Part shown: positions 23,929 to 32,240 of the stretch, piece after piece
Numbering within the stretch: position 1 is the first letter of the stretch
How the letters are laid out: every line of letters begins with the position of its first letter
From: RGIG8244 sp045592785
GTDB taxonomy: Bacteria; Verrucomicrobiota; Lentisphaeria; Victivallales; UBA1829
DNA: 32,263 bases
NCBI GenBank assembly: GCA_045592785.1
Contig: JAZNVL010000032.1
Location: forward strand, 1 to 32,263
Direction: 5' to 3'
The notes under the pieces: generated by a model
What the model was told of the DNA's origin: nothing
The model's database searches: none
Seen by the model: only the letters and a program-made list of their open reading frames with translations
Program-made: the position numbers and the translations under genes

Positions 23929-24984
23929 TTAATTCCTTTTGTAAATATCTTTGTACAATTGTATATAACGTTCAGCCATAACGGAGTCTTCAAAGTCCGC
24001 TTCATATGTTTTTCGAGCGTTTTTGCATGCTTTGTCATATATCTCCTGATTCGTCAGAAAATAGCGTATCGCTTGTGAAAAATCTTCGACATTATTATTT
24101 ACCGCTTTGCCATTTTCACCATCCAACAGTTCAGGAATCCCCCCCACGTCAGAAGCGACAACCGGTTTTGAAAAAGAAAATGCTTCCAAAATACACATGG
24201 GTAAACCTTCATAATAAGAAGGTAGAATAAATAAATCAGCTTCTTTTAATAACAAATAAGCTTCTGGAATCGGACCTGCCCAATATATATTTTCTCCATT
24301 GCTGTGTGTATTTTTATTTCCAACCCAAAAGAAAAAATATTGTGGATTGTGCAATGCCAACTTAGCAAAAAGCTCTGGTGCCTTCGGCGCATCGTCCCGG
24401 GCTATACACATAATTACTCTTGAATACGTTTTTTTTATATTGCGGATAACAGCCAGGATCTCGTGAGATTTCTGTGGTGCATGAGAGTAATCATAAACCC
24501 CGTTGTATATGTAAGAAACTCCATGTCTAATTTTTTCTTCATGCAGTTTTTTTAAATCGTATCTGCTTACCCCAATAATATAACGGCACCAATATTGCAA
24601 TATCTTTTCCAAATAAAGGAATTTTCTATTTGCCAATCGTATTGAATCAAAACCATGAACGGTATAAATCGTTTTAAACGGTGAAAACGCAATACGGCCT
24701 AAAAAACCAATTTTTGATGAATGCAAATGCACAACGTCCGGTTTATATTTGAAACGGTAATATACAAGTTTGAATAAAACAATCACATCCTGCAAGGAAA
24801 TTTCTCTTTTTAATTCAGGAATAGCAATCGTTTTTACCCGCTTATCCAGCGCAGCCCAAGCTTCGCCGTCAGAAGAAGACAGCACAAAAACCTCGTTGTT
24901 TTCGATCTGTCTGTTTGCCAGATTAACAACGACCGATTGAGCACCCCCTAAAGAGGATTTTGTGATAACATGAAATATTTTCAT
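23929..24984 (-). CDS. Glycosyltransferase family 4
   Basis: A 351-residue retaining glycosyltransferase of GT-B fold, on the cytoplasmic face of the inner membrane. The N-terminus MKIFHVITKSSLGGAQSVV is the usual acceptor-domain start with the GGA loop. The donor-binding signature ADLFILPSYYEGLPMCILEA, followed by KPVVASDVGGIPELL, contains the E-x7-E pair. It probably adds one sugar to the lipid-linked repeat unit. It starts 14 nt after the GT32 gene. Base composition is AT-rich, like the rest of the locus. Confidence 0.93.
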   Translation of the reverse strand: MKIFHVITKSSLGGAQSVVVNLANRQIENNEVFVLSSSDGEAWAALDKRVKTIAIPELKREISLQDVIVLFKLVYYRFKYKPDVVHLHSSKIGFLGRIAFSPFKTIYTVHGFDSIRLANRKFLYLEKILQYWCRYIIGVSRYDLKKLHEEKIRHGVSYIYNGVYDYSHAPQKSHEILAVIRNIKKTYSRVIMCIARDDAPKAPELFAKLALHNPQYFFFWVGNKNTHSNGENIYWAGPIPEAYLLLKEADLFILPSYYEGLPMCILEAFSFSKPVVASDVGGIPELLDGENGKAVNNNVEDFSQAIRYFLTNQEIYDKACKNARKTYEADFEDSVMAERYIQLYKDIYKRN

Positions 24985-24998
24985 TTTGACTTTAATGT

Positions 24999-25715
24999 TT
25001 ATTTGCGTAATAAGCGTTTCAGTGCGTTATAATTTTCATAACCGATTATTTTGCTTAAGACAGCGCGAAATCTTCCACACGCCGGCATCCAAGAAGCTGC
25101 ATAATGATGGATACTGTAAGTATTGGAAGATATTTTATAACGATTAAACCAGCCGTTCCGAGGGCAAAAATATTGAGCAGGAAAAATCACAACTCCATCA
25201 TCGAGAAATTGTGAATTGCCGTTGTCATTTCTTAATCCTAATTGTTGCAAAAATTTAGTTTGTATAACTGGCGATGGAGTTAGATCTAATTCTCCGTTAC
25301 TTTTTACTAAAGAATAATTATCGTAATCGTCCATCATTTTTTTTAACAATGGATGCTCTTTTTCGGCGCCAAAGCCAAGCCCGAGCGCGACGACTCCTTC
25401 GGACTCAAATCCGGCGTAAAAGTCATATTTCAGTAGTTCATCAAGTTTTTTTACAACTTCCACATCCGTATCAAGGTAAATACCACCATGCTGATAAATA
25501 ATATCCAATCTTGCATAATCCGGCACAAAACCCCATTTTTTAGCATCTAATGCTTGCTTCATATATGGGTGTTTCGTGAAATCATAATTTGATTCATTCC
25601 AAAAAATAATTTCGTAATCCGGACAATATTTTTTCCACGATGTTAAACATTTTGTGGCCAAAGGAGGCAAAGCCTTTCCGCCGAGCCAACAATAGTGAAT
25701 TTTTTTAGGTATCAT
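24999..25715 (-). CDS. Glycosyltransferase family 32 (DXD sugar transferase)
   Basis: A 238-residue capsular-polysaccharide-type glycosyltransferase. MIPKKIHYCWLGG at the start and the DXD motif in GGIYLDTDVE (nucleotide-sugar and metal binding), preceded by the PDYARLDIIYQHGG stretch, define the OCH1/GT32 type. The open frame begins with an ATG two codons earlier (25721), but that codon directly abuts the ribosome site TAGGAG. The ATG at 25715 is correctly spaced. It lies between the polymerase-like gene and GT4. Confidence 0.92.
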   Translation of the reverse strand: MIPKKIHYCWLGGKALPPLATKCLTSWKKYCPDYEIIFWNESNYDFTKHPYMKQALDAKKWGFVPDYARLDIIYQHGGIYLDTDVEVVKKLDELLKYDFYAGFESEGVVALGLGFGAEKEHPLLKKMMDDYDNYSLVKSNGELDLTPSPVIQTKFLQQLGLRNDNGNSQFLDDGVVIFPAQYFCPRNGWFNRYKISSNTYSIHHYAASWMPACGRFRAVLSKIIGYENYNALKRLLRK

Positions 25716-25724
25716 ACACATCTC

Positions 25725-26924
25725 CTACTGTTTGTCAATGAAATAGTTCCCATCCGGGGTTATTTTTGAATAAAAGTAATCATAGTCATAATGATGAGTT
25801 ATGGGATATAAAACTGAGCTGATGAAAAATTCCCCTTCTACACTATAGTCCCGTAGATTTCTAAATTGAATATGAAATAATATAGATAATCCAAAAAAAA
25901 GTAGTGTAAACAATACTAATTGAATCGATGAGACCTTGTTTTTTAAATACTTCGTTGCCAAGTCGAAAGCGCAGAACAAAATTAGGATAATATTAAGTCT
26001 CATATAAACTGAAGATAAGGACATAGTGGCAAAACCAATCAAGAATAGAGCTAATAACATTTTCGTAAAAGGAGTATTATTTTCCCATTTAATCAAGATA
26101 AACAAAAGATACAAATATACTGGAGCTTGCCTTACAAATATAAAGATCTGACCTAATACTGTAAGGTCGTTGATATTTTCTCCATTCCAATATGCATCTT
26201 TAGCCAAATAGTGTTTGTAAAAATAAAAATCGGATGGCAGAAAAGATAAGCAGTAAGGAATGAAATATTCACTGCCGATAATAATAATAATAATGCTCCA
26301 TATGAAGACGTTTTTTTTATGGATAGGGGTATTCTTATATAGTAGCATCGCCGGTACTATATAAGCAATTATTGCTATATGTGTGGCACAACTTATTATT
26401 AGCAAGAAAATTGATAATAATTTTCTTTTTTTTTCAACACACCAATAGATAGCAGCAGTAGCAAAACAGCATGCCATTCCCCAACGTAATCCAAATGAAA
26501 TCGCTATTAGAGGAAAAGCACCCAATAAAAGCATAAGCAAGGCAAAACAATTAGAGGAAGTAAGTTTTTTTTCTGCATTTTTGCTTACATCAATAAAAAT
26601 GGAAGTAACCGCACACCACGAGCAATATACTGTAATTGCGCGCAGAACTTCTAATTTAAGATTTATTTGATGAAATAAATTACAAGCAATGCGAATTAGA
26701 TTAAAATAAACAATATCATTGATGGAGTTAACCTGCAGAGGATTCCCATTATATATATACATAAAATAACGAGATTGATCTGCGATCGGAGGAATACACA
26801 TGCTCCAAAGGGCAAAAAACGCGCCAAGCAAATATAAATAATTATATCTCTGTATGCATATTTTGTATATGCATACAGGAAGCGACATCAATGGAGAAAT
26901 AAGGAATAATAAAAATGTTAACAT
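25725..26924 (-). CDS. EpsG/Wzy-like polysaccharide polymerase
   Basis: A 399-residue protein with about ten hydrophobic helices and few charged loops. The early loop IPPIADQSRYFMYIYNG resembles the D-x-x-RY segment of the EpsG family, which polymerises exopolysaccharide repeat units on the outer face of the inner membrane. It is very AT-rich. The presence of a flippase and several glycosyltransferases makes the Wzx/Wzy-dependent polymerase role the natural one; no other polymerase candidate is present. It starts 7 nt after the small ORF stop with a poor ribosome site, so reinitiation is possible. Confidence 0.8.
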   Translation of the reverse strand: MLTFLLFLISPLMSLPVCIYKICIQRYNYLYLLGAFFALWSMCIPPIADQSRYFMYIYNGNPLQVNSINDIVYFNLIRIACNLFHQINLKLEVLRAITVYCSWCAVTSIFIDVSKNAEKKLTSSNCFALLMLLLGAFPLIAISFGLRWGMACCFATAAIYWCVEKKRKLLSIFLLIISCATHIAIIAYIVPAMLLYKNTPIHKKNVFIWSIIIIIIGSEYFIPYCLSFLPSDFYFYKHYLAKDAYWNGENINDLTVLGQIFIFVRQAPVYLYLLFILIKWENNTPFTKMLLALFLIGFATMSLSSVYMRLNIILILFCAFDLATKYLKNKVSSIQLVLFTLLFFGLSILFHIQFRNLRDYSVEGEFFISSVLYPITHHYDYDYFYSKITPDGNYFIDKQ

Positions 26925-26930
26925 AATAGA

Positions 26931-27173
26931 TTATAATTTGATATAATTTTTATTTCTCAAATAGGTTAATATTTGTGTGGTAAGTTCTCGATTAATACAT
27001 GCAGTCAAAACAAGCAACTTACTTTTCCAGGAAAAGTTTTTATCAATGATAATCCCAAATTTTACAGATAATGGTGTAGTATTCCAAATATATTGTATCA
27101 AATCATTGAGACTGGGATTTTTCCATGCAGACGTCATGTTTTCTGTATTTTCCGTTGCGTTGTTCATATTCAT
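26931..27173 (-). CDS. Small ORF, possibly a glycosyltransferase remnant
   Basis: Eighty codons (or 78 from the third codon, ATG 27167) with AGGG just upstream. Not recognised. The second half (hydrophobic patch KLLVLTACINRELTTQIL, then a basic end) is reminiscent of the C-terminal tails of GT2 enzymes, so it may be the decayed end of a lost glycosyltransferase gene. It lies 98 nt after the GT2 gene and 6 nt before the polymerase gene. Coding status uncertain. Confidence 0.4.
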   Translation of the reverse strand: MNMNNATENTENMTSAWKNPSLNDLIQYIWNTTPLSVKFGIIIDKNFSWKSKLLVLTACINRELTTQILTYLRNKNYIKL

Positions 27174-27271
27174 TATCCCTGAAGCGTTTTATTCTGCCTT
27201 TCCGTAGTGAATGTTGAATATGATGTAAAACCAAATCAACAGCCAAAGCAAGTGTAACAGATAAAGACTGC

Positions 27272-28240
27272 TTATCTCTCCTTCTGTTGTCGGCTGAGTG
27301 TTTCGTAATCCTTTTGCAGATTTTTCGGCAAAAGAAAATAAAGACAGTAACCCGCAAAAAATGCACATTTCCGGAACAGGGTCAGATTTTTATCCACGAA
27401 ACAACCTGCTGCCAGACCGGAAAAGTGCCTGTAGAAATCCCCGGTCGATAAGATCCTGTGTTTGATCGCATACAATGCCAGCAGTCTGCAATTGCTTTTC
27501 AGTGCAGATTTGAATCGCGCTCCAAGTTTTTGTCCCAGAATCGCAGCAACATCGAATTGTTGGGCTAATTTGGGATAATCCCACAGCGCCGTCATTTGTG
27601 CGGAATGTCTCCTGTAATAGTAAAAATCCCGGCTTACATAGCAGATCTTATTGCAGAGAAGGAGCATTTGGCAGACCCGCAGCAGGTCTTCTGTCATGAC
27701 GATGTTATCCGGACAATAAATGGATAGATCAAATACGATTTCTTTTCTGAACAGTTTATTCGACAATGAACCATGTGAAATACCGCACAATAGATCCTCA
27801 ATCAGTGTTTGGGGATCACAGACGCCACGCTGCGGTTCCGGTATGGTTCCCTTTTCTGAATACCTGCAAAAATTGCAATAGACCATATCCGCATTGTTTT
27901 CAACCGCCTGATCGTACAGTGTTTCATACATCGTCAAATCCACCCAGTCGTCCGGATCGCAATGGATAATGTAATCTCCCGTAGCGTGTTTTAAGCTTGT
28001 ATTACGCGCTGCCACTAAACCACCGTTCTTTTCATGATGAATAATCTTGACCTGATTTTTGCGCTGGGGGTACTCGCTCAACACCCGTTCGAGAATTTCA
28101 ATGCTTTTATCTTTGGTACAATCATTGACAAAAATAAACTCAATGTCGTCTTTCATCGTTTGTTCAAACAATGATCTGGCGCAGCGTTCAATGTACTTTT
28201 CCACTCCGTAAACCGGAATACAGACAGATACTTTTGCCAT
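27272..28240 (-). CDS. Glycosyltransferase family 2
   Basis: A 322-residue inverting GT-A glycosyltransferase. VSVCIPVYGVEKYIERC at 4-20, FVNDCTKDKS and the metal-binding DPDDWVD (about 114-120) are classic GT2 features, as are NGGLVAARN and TEDLLRVCQMLL. It is likely a cytoplasmic, membrane-associated enzyme extending the lipid-linked repeat unit. The C-terminal 80 residues contain an amphipathic region but no clear transmembrane bundle. It begins 17 nt after the pyruvyl-transferase-family gene. Confidence 0.94.
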   Translation of the reverse strand: MAKVSVCIPVYGVEKYIERCARSLFEQTMKDDIEFIFVNDCTKDKSIEILERVLSEYPQRKNQVKIIHHEKNGGLVAARNTSLKHATGDYIIHCDPDDWVDLTMYETLYDQAVENNADMVYCNFCRYSEKGTIPEPQRGVCDPQTLIEDLLCGISHGSLSNKLFRKEIVFDLSIYCPDNIVMTEDLLRVCQMLLLCNKICYVSRDFYYYRRHSAQMTALWDYPKLAQQFDVAAILGQKLGARFKSALKSNCRLLALYAIKHRILSTGDFYRHFSGLAAGCFVDKNLTLFRKCAFFAGYCLYFLLPKNLQKDYETLSRQQKER

Positions 28241-28257
28241 AAATAACCTTTTAAATT

Positions 28258-29352
28258 TTACTTTTTTACTTCAGATTCAACAATTTTAGCTATTTCATTC
28301 CAATGGTGGACAAATATTGATGGATCATAATCGTAGGATGTTTCTAAACTTAAGTTGTCTATTAACTCTATAGCTTCATCAATGTTGTTGGCGAATTTTA
28401 TATAGGGTAATTGTTTAAGCCATAATTCATAAACGCCTTTTACTTTTTCTGAAGAGTTGTTTAACGCAATGCAAGGGGTACCAGTTATTACCGAAAGAAT
28501 CATACCGTGCAATCGGTCTGTTATGACTAATTGGGCAGATCGAAACTCATTAAATTTATTTTCAAGTATCCATTCGCGACACTGAATGGGAATGTCCGTC
28601 ACATAGAGCATATCTATGAATGTTACTGCGTTGAATTTACCTTTTACATAAGTTATCAATCGGGAAGAATCTGCAGTATTTATAACTTTTTCTTTATCAG
28701 AGCGCAAGCAGAATAAGAAATTTTTTCTATTTAATTTTTTTTCTGTTTTATTCAAATAAAGGACTATATCCGGGACATTCAAAACTTTGAACTTTTTATT
28801 TCTGTTCATCGTATTTTCCATAAACGTCACTGATTTATCACGAATAAAGACAGTTAATGCGGGGTGTTTTTCATACAATTTTATGTATTTTTCAATTCTT
28901 TTTGTAAAATAATCTCCAGGCGCCCAATAAACGGTTTGAGGGAAAACAACTATCTGTTGCTGACTAAATGTTTTAATGACAAGCTGCAAAAGGTATTCAA
29001 AATCCCAATATAAAGTTCCCAAAGAACCTCCGCCAATTACCAATACAATGCAATCATCTTTGAATTTACTCAATTTACGGTAAGTTGAAAAAAATGACAA
29101 TGTCGGAATTTCAACAATATCAGTTTCCGGGAAATGATCCATCAAAAACTTTTTCTCAGCATACGCAATGGCGTGATCTCCAATATTGGTGTGTTCTGGT
29201 ACGCCAATTATTAAAAACTTTTTCTTCCCTTTTGTTCCGTTAAGGTAATTTAAAATACGTTTATCAGTGCACAAAGACTTTACTGCGACTCGCACAGGCA
29301 TATGCCAAGATTTTGGCAAGATTTGTTTCAAGATTTGTTTCAAGATTTTCAT
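28258..29352 (-). CDS. Polysaccharide pyruvyl transferase family protein
   Basis: A 364-residue member of the CsaB/WcaK-like family that transfers pyruvate from PEP to sugar units; some members act as glycosyltransferases. NIGDHAIAYAEKKFL near residue 57 and ITDRLHGMI near residue 284 are family hallmarks, and VIGGGSLG lies between them. The N-terminus holds a tandem repeat (LKQILKQIL, from a 12-bp repeat near 29320-29345). Its ATG overlaps the flippase stop as ATGA. Pyruvylation would give the polymer negative charge. Confidence 0.9.
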   Translation of the reverse strand: MKILKQILKQILPKSWHMPVRVAVKSLCTDKRILNYLNGTKGKKKFLIIGVPEHTNIGDHAIAYAEKKFLMDHFPETDIVEIPTLSFFSTYRKLSKFKDDCIVLVIGGGSLGTLYWDFEYLLQLVIKTFSQQQIVVFPQTVYWAPGDYFTKRIEKYIKLYEKHPALTVFIRDKSVTFMENTMNRNKKFKVLNVPDIVLYLNKTEKKLNRKNFLFCLRSDKEKVINTADSSRLITYVKGKFNAVTFIDMLYVTDIPIQCREWILENKFNEFRSAQLVITDRLHGMILSVITGTPCIALNNSSEKVKGVYELWLKQLPYIKFANNIDEAIELIDNLSLETSYDYDPSIFVHHWNEIAKIVESEVKK

Positions 29353-30881
29353 AGGGTTAATTTACCTTTTATGTATGTTTTTAAGTTGTATCTTTCTTTT
29401 TTGGAAAGAACTATAAATAGCATTATCAGTGCATTCACCAACGACAATATCAGCAAATAACTAATGACAGTGTACCATTTGTTACCGGCAAAAGACTGTG
29501 TTGCTATTCCACACCCGCTGCTTATTGCGGCAACAATTGACATTGGCAACAGAGCTTTAAGGAAAAAGCGGCGAATGTGCAATTGAATCTCACGATGCAA
29601 ATAAAACAGGCGATATAATAAACTTGAAGCATTCATTGCTGTATTGATCACCATTACGGAATATGCCGGTGCCCCCAGTTTCAATGCTATAAAAGAAAAT
29701 ACAAAACTGGAAAATATCAGGCATGAAATTTGTATCTGATACAGCTTGATTTTACCAGTGGCAGAAACGGCAACCCATAATGGCCCAACGATCGCATCAA
29801 ACAAAATATAAATCAACATCCAACGTGTAAAAATTACTGTACCTTCCGGCAACGAGTCCCCCAGCCACAACTTCAGTAGAAACTCCGTCTGCAACAGCAA
29901 TGGCAACACAACCAGCCATATCAACATAAATGAATATTTTGAACAGCTCTGCAACAGCTCCAAAAAAGCTTTTTTATCAGGATTGCTGTACGACTTCAAT
30001 ATCTGCGGATTGAAAGCCTGTTGAAAACTTGTAACAAACTGACTTGCCGCATTTCCAACTTGAGTAGCGATTCCCCATGTCGCGTTATAAACTACGCCGC
30101 AAAATATATTCAACAGCACATTCAAGCCCTGTTGTTTGGATATGTTTGCCACTGCACCGAACAAATTCCAGCTGAAAAATGAAAATATTGATTTGATGAC
30201 GCTCTTTTCAATACAAATTTTCCATTGACACACTTCATATTTCTTATAGCAATACACAGCGTAGAAAATCAGTATGATCAAATCGCTTGCCGCATAAAAC
30301 GCGGTGTAATAAACCAACTTGTCTCCTGTAACAAATTTAATGGCAAAAACAGACAGAAGATAAAAAAGATATTCAAAAATACTGAACCAGGAATATACAC
30401 TCATGTTTTCGTAAGATGTAATTACTGCAATATACGGGATTTGCAGTAGTTTGAACAACATCATAAATACACTGATCTGATATGCGATCATTGCTGCGGA
30501 TGCTCGATCAGACGGGATATTCAATTTGTAAACAACAAACCAAAGTCCGACCGTTTCTGCTGCAATCAGCACAAGCAGAGCGACTGCAAGAAAAAGAAAA
30601 ATACTTGCACCAAAAACAGTTCCGGCATTTTCTGTCTGCGATTTTCCGATTTCATGACATAGAAAACGTTGTACTGTTACAGACATCGCCCCGCGAAAGA
30701 ATACAAAAATGCCGGCTAATCCGAAGACGGTATTGTAAATCCCGAAATCCGTGACACCAAGTTCATTCAACAACAAACGGATAAGATAAAATCCGACCAG
30801 CAGCATACATGCCATCCGGATGTATAACAGCAAGGTGTTTTTGAAAATCTTTTTCTTATCTATCTGAAATGTTTCCGCCAT
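29349..30881 (-). CDS. Wzx-type polysaccharide flippase (MATE/MOP superfamily)
   Basis: A 510-residue protein with about 12-14 predicted membrane helices. The start KKIFKNTLLLYIRMACMLLVGFY and the segment DFGIYNTVFGLAGIFVF are typical of oligosaccharide flippases, as is FQQAFNPQILKSYS in mid-protein. It should move the lipid-linked repeat unit across the inner membrane for the EpsG/Wzy-like polymerase. ATG 30881 has AGGAA at good distance, 18 nt after the NusG-like gene, so the two are presumably co-transcribed. Confidence 0.94.
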   Translation of the reverse strand: MAETFQIDKKKIFKNTLLLYIRMACMLLVGFYLIRLLLNELGVTDFGIYNTVFGLAGIFVFFRGAMSVTVQRFLCHEIGKSQTENAGTVFGASIFLFLAVALLVLIAAETVGLWFVVYKLNIPSDRASAAMIAYQISVFMMLFKLLQIPYIAVITSYENMSVYSWFSIFEYLFYLLSVFAIKFVTGDKLVYYTAFYAASDLIILIFYAVYCYKKYEVCQWKICIEKSVIKSIFSFFSWNLFGAVANISKQQGLNVLLNIFCGVVYNATWGIATQVGNAASQFVTSFQQAFNPQILKSYSNPDKKAFLELLQSCSKYSFMLIWLVVLPLLLQTEFLLKLWLGDSLPEGTVIFTRWMLIYILFDAIVGPLWVAVSATGKIKLYQIQISCLIFSSFVFSFIALKLGAPAYSVMVINTAMNASSLLYRLFYLHREIQLHIRRFFLKALLPMSIVAAISSGCGIATQSFAGNKWYTVISYLLILSLVNALIMLFIVLSKKERYNLKTYIKGKLTL

Positions 30882-30899
30882 CGTGGTTCCTGTCCGTTC

Positions 30900-31448
30900 T
30901 TATACGCACTGTGATAAAAAGTTCGACGGTAATTGCACGGAAAGGAAACGCGCAAGCGAAATCAGCTGAACAGTCACTTCATCGTGATTATCACAATGGC
31001 GGATCACAGCATTCTCATCTTTGAAATAGCCATCCGGCAGCGTAATTGCCTGATCCGCATCAAAGTCTGCTTTGATCTCCACTTTGTAGTCCTGTGCCAA
31101 AACTTCGAATTTCCGAACTGTAATCAAATCACGCAGCAAGGTCGCCGCACAGCCTTTATCCAGGAAAAAACACCGTTTCAAGGATGAATTCAGCCCGATA
31201 AAATCAAAGCCGTTTGCACGCGTCGATGCAAAAACATAACCGGAAAACATGGGAACATAACGGGTATAGGACCGCCGGGAGTATTTCGTCATCTTTTTGA
31301 CTTGCGGCAGATAACAGGGAATGTTTTGTCTGCGCAATGCCTCGTAAAGATTCATTTCCTGGTGCAGTTTCGATGTAAAAAACGTCCACTGACTTCCTTC
31401 GTGCACACGAAGCAAATCGTTGTAATCAACTGTTTCTGTCTGTTCCAT
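30900..31448 (-). CDS. NusG-paralogue antitermination protein (UpxY/LoaP/RfaH-like)
   Basis: A 182-residue specialised NusG homologue, first gene of the polysaccharide operon. The NGN domain spans about residues 18-120: W-T-F-F-T-S-K, then LYEALRRQNIPCYLPQV, and VPMFSGYVFA. The C-terminal 50 residues fit a KOW domain (LPDGYFKDENAVIRH, ending VQLPSNFL). Such proteins bind RNA polymerase at a leader element and let it pass terminators in long polysaccharide operons. Here an intrinsic terminator sits about 45 nt upstream in the leader, an apt target, though the link is inference. Two ATGs are adjacent; the second (31448) has better spacing from AGGTGG. Confidence 0.9.
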   Translation of the reverse strand: MEQTETVDYNDLLRVHEGSQWTFFTSKLHQEMNLYEALRRQNIPCYLPQVKKMTKYSRRSYTRYVPMFSGYVFASTRANGFDFIGLNSSLKRCFFLDKGCAATLLRDLITVRKFEVLAQDYKVEIKADFDADQAITLPDGYFKDENAVIRHCDNHDEVTVQLISLARFLSVQLPSNFLSQCV

Positions 31449-31492
31449 CATTCCACCTGTCCGGTTCTTATTCCAAAAAATTCCGTCTGGAC

Positions 31493-31535
31493 AAAAAAAC
31501 AGCCGCGATAATCCATTGCTGGATCACGCGGCTGT
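31493..31535 (-). terminator. Intrinsic terminator (attenuator) in the leader before the NusG-like gene
   Basis: On the minus strand ACAGCCGCG (31527-31535) pairs with CGCGGCTGT (31499-31507), enclosing an inner stem ATCCA/TGGAT. Seven T follow directly (31493-31499). It precedes, rather than follows, the NusG-like gene by about 45 nt, so transcripts from the distal promoter must pass it. Confidence 0.85.
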
Positions 31536-31808
31536 CCGGAAAACAGAACACTCCCGGTTGAAAGAGTATTAAGGAAGAATCAGAAGAAGATATAGAAGAA
31601 ATGTGACCTTGATAACAACCTGCTTTTATACAATAATGCAGTATTTAAATAAGGAATAACAGAATACCATCCCGGGTATGCGAGTATGAATATGAAAAAT
31701 AGACAATGGCATTTGGGGTAAATCAGATTACCCCCGGCCGGAAATGCTGTTGTGTATTTCTAATATAGGAAATCTGCTGATTTCACAACGGTAACGGCTG
31801 CGAAATCC

Positions 31809-31860
31809 AGCGAGTATTGGAAGCATCGAGAGAAAAAACCGAACGCTCCAAACACTCGCT
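31809..31860 (-). other. Hairpin competing with the large leader structure
   Basis: AGCGAGT (31809-31815) pairs with ACTCGCT (31854-31860), extended by TT-GGA pairing inside. On the minus strand a G-U pair improves the stem, which hints at that strand as the RNA. Its bases 31857-31860 also belong to the larger structure, so the two cannot fully form together. Confidence 0.5.
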
Positions 31861-31992
31861 CACAGGTCCGGCCAAGAACCTTCTGCATACATGCAAAGAA
31901 GCGTCCGGCAAGATGTGTAGACACAATCCCACCGGATACATTTCACCTTTGTATGCAGCAATCTCGTTTTAAACTTGGCCGGTTTGTGAGCG
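31857..31992 (-). ncRNA. Large nested inverted-repeat structure, candidate regulatory RNA
   Basis: Four stems nest over 136 nt. CGCTCACA (31857-31864) pairs with TGTGAGCG (31985-31992), and CCGGCCAAG (31868-31876) with CTTGGCCGG (31974-31982), across a 3x2 internal loop. CTGCATAC (31883-31890) pairs with GTATGCAG (31951-31958), TCCGG (31904-31908) with CCGGA (31932-31936), and TGTG with CACA at the tip. No ORF spans it. A structured cis-regulatory RNA in the operon leader is my preferred reading; a MITE-like insertion is the main alternative, but no target-site duplication is seen. Strand is inferred from the operon. Confidence 0.5.
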
Positions 31993-32053
31993 ATTTGCTG
32001 AAATATAACGGTTGTCAATTAGCCCTTATACGTTCGGATGCAAGCAAGCCGAA

Positions 32054-32097
32054 AATATAATTTACTGGTAATATATCATCAATTACAAAAAATGCAA
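32054..32097 (-). promoter_or_regulatory. Candidate promoters of the polysaccharide operon
   Basis: Minus strand TTGATG (32077-32082) and TATATT (32054-32059) with 17 bp between, the same hexamers as the recJ promoter. An overlapping alternative is TTGCAT (32092-32097) with TATATT (32070-32075), spacer 16. Either gives a leader of roughly 600 nt. Confidence 0.45.
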
Positions 32098-32127
32098 GTT
32101 TAAACGAAAAAGTTTTTTTCAACTGTG

Positions 32128-32240
32128 CGTTGTAAAGTTAAAAGCACGACGAGAAGATGTAGAAGTGCATTTACTTTTACAAGAAACCTCAGGAGCTTTT
32201 AGTCTTACAAAACGAAAAGAGGGCATTTAGTCTTACAAAA
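32128..32240. repeat. Repeat array: one inverted and three direct copies of a 17-bp motif
   Basis: Direct copies start at 32167, 32195 and 32223, exactly 28 bp apart: GCATTTACTTTTACAAG, GCTTTTAGTCTTACAAA, GCATTTAGTCTTACAAA. A copy on the other strand occupies 32128-32145 (GCTTTTAACTTTACAACG on the minus strand). The array lies upstream of the candidate operon promoter and may continue past the window. Regulator-binding array or transposon end are both possible. Confidence 0.65.

Larger units (their letters stand above)
31449..32053 (-). promoter_or_regulatory. Long structured 5' leader of the polysaccharide operon
   Basis: No credible ORF in about 600 nt. It contains, in transcription order: the nested structure 31992-31857, an overlapping hairpin at 31809-31860, a hairpin GAAATC/GATTTC at 31769-31784, GGGGTAA/TTACCCC at 31715-31734, and the terminator at 31493-31535. 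None except the last is followed by a T run. Confidence 0.6.

Noticed and set aside
31857..31992. Insertion sequence or MITE
   Set aside because: No transposase ORF and no target-site duplication at the ends (CACT versus ATTT). Kept only as an alternative to structured RNA.
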